Part shown: piece by piece, positions 50,501 through 59,500 of the stretch
Position numbering within the stretch: the first letter of the stretch is position 1
Layout of the letters: each line of letters opens with the position of its first letter
Assembly: GCA_013396755.1 (NCBI GenBank)
Contig: VWZF01002931.1
Coordinates: forward strand, 226 to 64,225
Direction: 5' to 3'
DNA length: 64,000 bases
DNA from: Sclerurus mexicanus
Lineage: Eukaryota > Chordata > Aves > Passeriformes > Furnariidae
Translations under genes and position numbers: made by a program
The notes under the pieces: generated by a model
Told to the model about the DNA's origin: nothing
Databases searched by the model: none
What the model saw: only the letters and a program-made list of their open reading frames with translations

Positions 50501-53500
50501 AAACTGACAAGCCCAACAGCAGTACGTGGGATCAGCCCCTTTGGTGGCCGTACAGGCACACAAAAACAAATTGTACTTGGCACTTCATATCACATTTCCC
50601 AACTATAAGCAAATCCACAACTTTGCATCCACATGCTCCCCCGTTTACCAACCCAGCAGTTTTCTGGTGTGGAAACTGACCTGTGTGATTACTAATTTCC
50701 AAGAAGCTACCAAAACAGACGAAGACACTTACCCTCATCATGATTTCTCTTTCTATAATGCTGTCCTCGATAGAAAACATTTCAGACACGGGCCTTTCCT
50801 TGACTGGTTCTTTCTTGACCCGCTCCTTCACACTGGTGAGGTCAGGCTCTGAGATAGAGGGCCCAAGTGAAGACCCATTTATTGCCACTTGATCAGTCCG
50901 AGATACACTGATGGCTTTGGAAGGCCCCGGCCTCATGGCCTTGGCCCTGGCTACAGCCACAGAAATGCTAACATGGTCCTGCCTCAGGGCTCCGTTGCTG
51001 ACACTTTTACGGGGCCCAGGATACTCCGGAGGAGGTTTATTTGGTATTCTAGCCAAGGCAGCTTGCAGCTGAGCACTGTACTCCATGTTCTCATGGAGGG
51101 CTGTTATCCGTGACACAGATTCTTGGGTTTCTTCCTCCTCTTCACTTTCACTGCTGTGTATCAGCATTGTGGCATCGGAAAATGTCTTTTTGTGATGATA
51201 ATGAGGAACCTGCTGAACTTCATGCCCCATCTGAACTGATTCTTCTGGCTGCACCTGCTCCCGCAAAGTGTTCCTGCGTGGCAGAGGGGCATTTAAAGTT
51301 TTTAACGCCATGGCTTCTATGCCACGCACCATATTGCTGATGACCTCCAAACTGTGGCGCTTGTTCACGGCCGGGTGGTGCTTCACGGCCATGAGGGGCT
51401 CGCTGACCTCCTGCAGCGACTGGCGGACGACGGGCGAGCTGTCCTCTTGGAAGGTTTTTACTGAGAGCTGGACTTTACGAGTGACCAAGTCAGGACTGCT
51501 GCCGCTGACATACTTGTGCCGATGGCTTGCCAGGTCCGGTGTGCTTGTGGCAGGCCGTGGGCGCGGGTACGGAGGTGGGGGTCTGAAGAGATAGTTCTTT
51601 AACATGTGAGCGGTGTTGTAACTCTGGCTGCTCTGCAGCTGCATGTTGGCCAGTTCCGGGGTGCTGACGGTGTGGGATATGGCACTGGCTGCTGTCTTAG
51701 TTTGAGCAGCATTATTAGGATTCATTTGGTCAGATGGGGTGACAGGCTTGTTATAGCCACCAGCCTGGGGCCCGTACGTAATCGTGTAAGGATGTCGCTC
51801 TCGAATCTCAGGCTGACTGTAAACTAGGTCTTCTGGCTGGTTATAAGCATGTGTGTTTCCGATATTGAGATTCCTCAAAGACTGACTTTGGCTATCCATC
51901 TGGATCACCCCTCTCTTCATTTGCCTCATGACAGTTTCATAATCCGGAGTTGGCCGGTAAGATGGTACTATGATTGCACTATGTCTGTGGCTGGGGATAT
52001 AGTCTGCTCTCATGATATCACTTCCAGGGATGCTCAGATTCGAGGACATTGGAGATGCCTGGATGAAGTTCTGTGAGCGATTGAGGGAGTTCATGCTGTG
52101 GGCACTGCACACACTCCCATTGGGTCCATTACCATTCAAGTAGCTGAAGTCCACTGGACACCTATCCAAACTGGTCTGAGACCTACAGTAGAAAGTTTCT
52201 TCATTTCCATGGAAAATGCTGTCTGTGTAGAGCAGAGACAGAAGTGTTGACAATTTTAACATACAAGGACTCATTCAATGTTAACAAAACTTCAAATGCA
52301 GTCTGCACCAGTGAATACAGAGAGAGCTTAATGTACAAGTGCAGGGATCATTTAGTCTTGGGAGTAGCTGTGAGTCATTTAAATAGAACTGAAACAAAGC
52401 ACAACTTAAACACTCCCAACAGTTAGCAAAATATGGTAGTCCTGATCCTTGTGGGAGACGTGAAAGGGGAAAGAGAGGAAGTGTTTTTGCCTCAGGTGGT
52501 AAGGAACAATAAAGGGGCATCTCCTCCCTCAGCATCTTGGAAGGGTTCACTGTTGCTGACACCTTAAAAATCCAGTGCTGCTATCATATGGTTAACCTAA
52601 AAAGTTCTCTTGTCTTTTCTGTTGATACACTGCTGTCTGTGATTCAAAGTAGCAGAGGACTGTAAAATTGGAAATTCTACTTCAGATCAGTCAGCCGTCT
52701 TGAGGATCTGAAGTATGACACAGTCGGGTGATCAAGGCTCAGGTGATAAAAAAAGAAAAAAACGCAAACCCAAACAGCATACCACCCTACAGATGTGATA
52801 GAGAACATAAATACTTCAGCAAAGTGTTTTTGAGAGGAAAACAAGAAGTAAAGATCATATCCTGTATCCCAACTTTACTGAAAGACAGTCCATGTTGAAA
52901 ATCTTGTAAGAAAAGAGTAACAGCTCTTCAAATTCTGAAATCAGCTAGTTCTCTGATTATATAGAAAAGTCTGCGGTAAAACTAAGGGAATTCTTCTGAA
53001 ACTGAGAATATCCTTCAGAGCCTCACCTTCACAGTAGAACCATAATATCCACTAAATTCAGTCTACCATATGCAAGAAACTATACTAATTGTCTCCTTTC
53101 AAAACTTACAAATTCTATCTTAAAATTAGTTAGACCACCACAACTCCAAAACGCTATCAGATATGACTGAGAGTTTCCCTGCTGGTGAGAGCTGTTCAGC
53201 TGTACCTATCATGAACTGCAAAGAATGTTAGCCTAACAGACCTGGTTATTTGTATTCCAAAAGCTGGGGTGGTTAGGGGTGAGACTCAAGGTGTTTAGGG
53301 GCTGGGCTCCATTCCCAGACTTGATCAAAGTAACCTGGTGCAACCTCTTAAGGAATTTATTTGTCAAACATGGGCGTAAAAACAGTTAACCGACCTTATG
53401 TCCATAAGGCTAACAATGCAGGCAGACGTTGGTGAAAAATCAGCAGAAAAGATTATCTAAAGATACAGTTTCATGGACAGGACCCTGCAATTTCTCCTGC

Positions 53501-56500
53501 AGTAAAAGATATTTGCTGTCTCCTTTTCCCTCACTCAGTTTTTTTCCCTGACCCCAGCTGGCACTGCCTTTGAGTACAGCCATCATACTCCCTTTAGAAA
53601 TTATTTTTCCAGCTCACTGAGCTGGAATAGCAAGTTTAAGGTCCACATAATCATGCACAGCTATTTTAGAGAAATTTGAAAACTGAAACTGAACTTTAAA
53701 CAGAAGACTTACTGCAACATTAACTATAAAACTGATCATTCTCCTGCAGCAGGAGCTCCCATTTGACCATGATGGCATTATAAATCTAGACATAAGGGTT
53801 AGGAGCTTCTTTGCATACACATAAAACTGAAGTCCATTAAGGGAAAAAATATATGCTCTAAGTACCTTGTGAATTATGTGTTTCAGTGTAGTGTTCTCCA
53901 CACTGGACATGCATAGGAGGCAGTATAAAAGGATGTTGTCTAGGCTGAAATAAAAGTACAAAGAAAAAAAAAAAGCATTAGAACTTCATTTGCTACAATT
54001 TTTGCAATTGAAACAGGAAAAGTGGCCCTATGCCCTTTCCACCAAATATTGCTCTTTCTTACTCAGCCAAAGACACGTGGCTTGGCAGTTCTTTGTATAA
54101 CAAAAGATAACTTTTTGTAAATTGCTTGCTAGATTTTGTTACAGAGCCCAAAGTTGACCAGTTAAGACTCCTGTAAGCTCAACCACTTGAGAAAACAACA
54201 TCCACACTTTCAGCTCTTCTAAAACTCTTCAAACTTTTATTAAAAGCCTTGAAGAATTAAAACCCAAACAAAACAAACACCTAATCAGGACAAAAGCAGG
54301 AGACAGAACAAATTCAAGGACCTAGAACACTGTTACAGAAGCAATAGAACACACACAGACTTAACTCTTCAAATTACATGAACATTGGGTTCCCTTGATA
54401 ACGAATTAGAGCATTCCTCCAATAATCTGCACTGCAACAAGCTAATTTTAATACAAGTCTCAGAGTGGGCAACTCAGCATTACATCAACACGATCATTTT
54501 CAGGAAAATAAATGACAGCTGATGCTGTATTCACTAGCTTTGTCCTTTGGTAAACCAACATGTTTTGCAATCACATTTTGCCTCCTGCACTGCAATGTCC
54601 TGTCTGGTGTCACTGAGCAAAGTTTACAAAAACCTATTTCAATATATAGAGTAAGCACAAGGAGAAGGAAGACATTCCTGCCTCATGAATGTGTCTTCCT
54701 TCACAGGAGAATAAGGGGTTTTCATCCAGGCTGATTCAAGCAGTTCAAACTACTAAGGAATACTGCGGGCGCCCAAGGCAAAACAACCTACCAAATAATC
54801 TACCTTTGTGTGCACATGCACCAAATGAGGACCATGTAAGTTTGCTAATGAAGAGGGGGTGTGGAAGAGGTTAAATTTACATTTTCTATGTAAATGGTGA
54901 GAAGCAATGAGAATCAAAGACACTGAGCTCACATATGAATCCTTGCATACAAAATAGCTGTGTTAAGCCAGAACTGGAAAATGACAACATTTCTGCTACA
55001 ACAATCGCTTCCAAGGGTATAAAACCCAACTCTTGCTGAGTATTCTGTGCCAAGGAGCCTGCTGTTGACAACCTTAGTAGAGGAGTTGAGTCTGGAACTA
55101 ACCAAGGTGTTGGAAAGTCTAACAAATGGAGGACAAAGGAAAAGTGCAAAAAAAGAGGAGTTCTGCTAGGCACGTATACATCTGGAGTAGACAGCTTTCT
55201 TTGTGAAACATCTCATGAAATGTATCTGCAAAAAACTGGGAATGCTTTTGGATTTTTTTTTTAAGGCCCATCTGCCTCTCCTGGTAAAAGAGGAGAACCC
55301 TCTGCAGAGGTCTGCAAAACATCAATATCCAAATTAAGGATCACTTGGATTTAAAAAAAAAAAATCAGGTAATTAAACATACCATCATATTAAGATCTCC
55401 TACACAGAGGGGTTTTTGCTGGAAAACCAGCATCACTGGGTAGCCTGGCAGGAAAAATGAGACATCATAAAATGATTCTAAGGTAATAGTTACTAAAATA
55501 CAGGTTCACCATGATGCCAAAACCATATAAAGGGTCCTAAATCTGACAGTAATGAACACGATCCCTAGAGAAATGGCAGTGCCTTACCTCAAATATTCCA
55601 CTTCACTTCCCATTTCTGCCTACTGATTTATTGCCATACAAGACAAATGAATAGGTAGGAGTATGAAGGTATGTACAGTGCAGACAACAGTCAGGAGGGC
55701 TTTTTTTTTCCCCTCCCAAAGAAAACTGTTTCAACAAGTTAACAGAACAATTATGAAAAAGGTAGTTGAAAGTTCACTGTGAGGAGCCAGCAGCCTAGTT
55801 CACTTTTCAATTGATGAGCCCACATTCCTCCTTTTGATCTTCCTGAGACTTCAGGGTTTTTAAACTTGTTGCATGCTTATGTTCAAAACAAAGTGGCAGC
55901 AGGATTTGCTCTTTCCTTTGAAAAAGCAGATTTCCATTTTTCATATATAATATAGAAAGCAGCTTGCTTTTCCCCCTTGTGATATATCTGAGGCCATAGT
56001 ATAAGAATGCAAAGCACAGTTCATTTCTTAGCCTTCAGTTTTTCATAGCCATTTTCAGGGACCAAACTAGTAGATACCAAAAATACTGTAAATATGCCTC
56101 AGAGAATGTAATACACAGCCTGTGTATTATATACGTGTATGATACCTTAGAAGCACGCTAAGAATGGAAGAACAAAGAAATCTGGAGACAGCTACAACAG
56201 CTTTCCTGCAACTTTCAGATCTAATGGACTAATGCACACAGGAAAATAACCTGTGCTGAAATCTGCCATGATAAACCTATCCTAATATCAGTACCTGCTT
56301 AAGCTTAATTTTGGAATATTTTCACAAGCTGTAACCACGCTGTGGGGATATGTCAAGAAAACACTTCTGTCTACATGAGCTTTCTGCCATGCAGCAATAC
56401 GCTAACAGAGTTTTCACTTTGGAAAGGTCTATAAAGCAGATATAACCTATGTCACACATGAAAACTGGCAACCTGCAGAGAGATAATATTGCCCTCAGTT

Positions 56501-59500
56501 TAAGGAACCAGCAGCACTGCTGTTACAGAAACACAGAATAAGAAATACTGACACACTAGATGTTAAAATTTAATTCAAAAAAGTACCTTTAGAGCTGATG
56601 GGGAGGAGGGAAGACCCCCATGTGATTTTTTTTTTTTTTTTAAGATGTCAGGAAAAAGTTACCTAGATTTGCCAGATTTATAGTTTTTCTGAAGATTAGT
56701 TAAATGGAAATAAAGACAATTTAAGCACAGCTGTGAAACACAATTCTTACTATGTTAGTTTAACTTAAATTAACAGTAACTTCACACAGAAAATAGGCTC
56801 TTAACCCAAGAAGCTGGCAAATTGTAAGTAGTCTTTATAAAATTGAAGAAACACGAAATGTAACGTTGTGTAATGACTAGGTTTTGATGCATGTAGCACA
56901 AGACACTTCAAATTCTTTCTAGAGGATTATTTTCTCTACATAAAGAAATAACCTCAATCCAGTAGAAAAGATGTTCAGTTTCTACAGAGCAAATAAAAAT
57001 ATAATGCCTTGAAGACTGTAATTTTTAATACTCAGTGGTGATATTATCCAGTTAAACTAATCAACCTGGGCAGCCACACCCTTGAAACTCATTCCAATCA
57101 CACTGCCTACAAAAAATGTGCTAATGTGTTTAAAATGTGCTAAATGTGCTAATAAGCTAATGTGCTTATTTGAAATTTAGAAAGTACACAATCTTACACA
57201 ATGCCTCATCCCATTAGAAATTATATAGACATTTGGTAAGGTCTCACTGTGGCACCTACCAAAGACGACCTACTCCAGGTGGGTCTTCGTCGAATAGGTG
57301 GAGGAGAACTTGATTGCCTGTGGAAGAAAAAAAGAAATAATAGAAACTACAATGTTTAAATTCTGAGTCAAGAATGAATGGGAAAAACAAGACATGAACA
57401 ATCTGTAAGTATTACACATGAAGGAGATTTTTAGATATGTGAAGAAATGAAAATAATTCAGGTTCTTCTCTAAATACAGGAATTATTCCAGTTCCAAACT
57501 ACGCATGCCTTCTGTTCATTATCCTATTTGGTTTACTTGGAAACACAAGAAAGAAAAATTCTGTTTTAGAAATGAATCAAACAAACAAGTCTCTTAAGCA
57601 ATAAAAACTGAACATGGCACACAGACAGTCTCAGATGACTTAAGGTAAACCTTTAAAACACTGACAATTTTATGAAATTGACAGCAATCACTCCGAAGCA
57701 ATGCACAAAGATAAGGAAGAAAAGCAAAAGCAACTTTTAAACAATACTAGCAGAGCCACATACAATATTAGAGGAGTAGCCAGGTGCAGTGGAAGGAACA
57801 AGGAGTGTAAAGGAAAAAAAGATTAAGAGGAAGGGAAAGAAACAAGTCAAAGGAGGTAGAAATATAGTGCTTACGTGAAGAGAGGAAAGGTAGAATTGTC
57901 CTCTTACAGTTTCTGATCTGGTGAATGATGTTATGTGCAATTAGAGGAAAGGCACGCAGGAAAACAAACAACTCATTTTAACACAGCGGGCAGGAAAATT
58001 ATTTGGCTAGAAAACATACATTGGCATATGCTGTCATCAGTATCTATGGCTCTAACACAGAAGCTTATATCACATGAGAGTGGGGTAAGGAGAGCAGTTC
58101 TAATGACAAAAAAACATTTAAATTCTAGTTATTTCACTCAGTGAGCTTGTGACATTCCCTGCCTTTGTTTGCAAGTTGCACATGAAGCTGCTACATATAG
58201 CCAGTTCATGGCACCCACATACTTATGGCTCAATGTTTAGAAAGAGACATGTTCAAAAGCCAGTGCTTCTGCAGTCTGGATTATGATTGCTAACAGAACA
58301 GTTCTCCCTGTTTACCCCAATAAAAGGGGAAATACCCCAAGATGACAGACTATGGCATTTTGTTTTCTTTCTTGACTGTCACAGGGAAGACAGTCAGGAG
58401 CTTCCTTTGAATTCAGTCTCTGCAACCATTAAAACTGAATTTAGCATTGGACTACTGAAATCCATTATATGCTAAGAAACATCTTTTCTGGTCTTCCACT
58501 CACCTCCCAAGAGCGGTAAGCACTATGTGAAATTTAATCAACATCTCTTTTCTGTAAGTGAAAAGATCACTCAAAACAGTTCACCCCACTGGACTCACCA
58601 ATACTCTAAATAACCATATGTTAATATAATGCCTGCACAGATAATATTAGAAAGCTAGACCTTCCAATCTTCTCTTCATCATTTTGGCTTTATTTTCCAA
58701 CAGATGGTATTACCCAGCCAGATGGGATGTCCAAGTCTAACTAGACCTGTTGATAGAGATGAGAGTTCTTCATATTTTTCCAGCTAACTAAGATGCTAAG
58801 TTTTGCAAAAATTTATTGTTCTCTGCTATACACACCCAGCACATCACGAAAACTTTGCAGAACTCTAACCTTTTGAAAGCTAAATTTATCTCAATCTAAA
58901 AAAATGTTGTGTGCTGGTGTAAATAAAACAGCTAACAAACAGACTTAAGCTGAAGCCTAATGAATTCCTCCTTCAGTTAGAATGACTCCACCTGTGTGAG
59001 AGGACTAGCTCAAGGCCTGTTCCCAAGAAAGTTCTCAAAGCAGAGACTAAGGGAGACCTCAGGTTTAGATTTACAATCTCTGCTGCATTGTGCTAGTACA
59101 GCTACACAGATTAACGTGCCCAGGTGTCCTCCCTTGCTTGGCATGCACAAGAGGCAGATAAATTATACTGGCCAAATTAGAAGATGACAACCTGCGCTTT
59201 CCACCGCCCTTAGCTGCTGTATGAGCAGTGCATCTATGACTGCAACTCACATTTTGAGCTGATAACATGTCACCTTTCACTCCAGGATATACTAGTACTC
59301 TGGGTTATAAACAGCAGAGACCATGGCCTTCAGTTCAAGACTCTCTGTAGGATTTGGCTGCTCAGCAAGCATCAAGCCTCACAAGGCTCAGAATGAAATT
59401 TCATTCTCAATTGTCTTTTCTGCTGGTTGGAAAAAAAACTCAAGAAGAAAAGGGAAAGGGGAAAAGAATAACTGACATAAGTGACAAGAAAAAAAAAAAC

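Noticed and set aside
50206..50852. 157- and 108-codon plus-strand frames antisense to the end of PTPN14 exon 13 and its intron
   Set aside because: They lie in a GC-richer patch and partly mirror the coding exon; no independent features.
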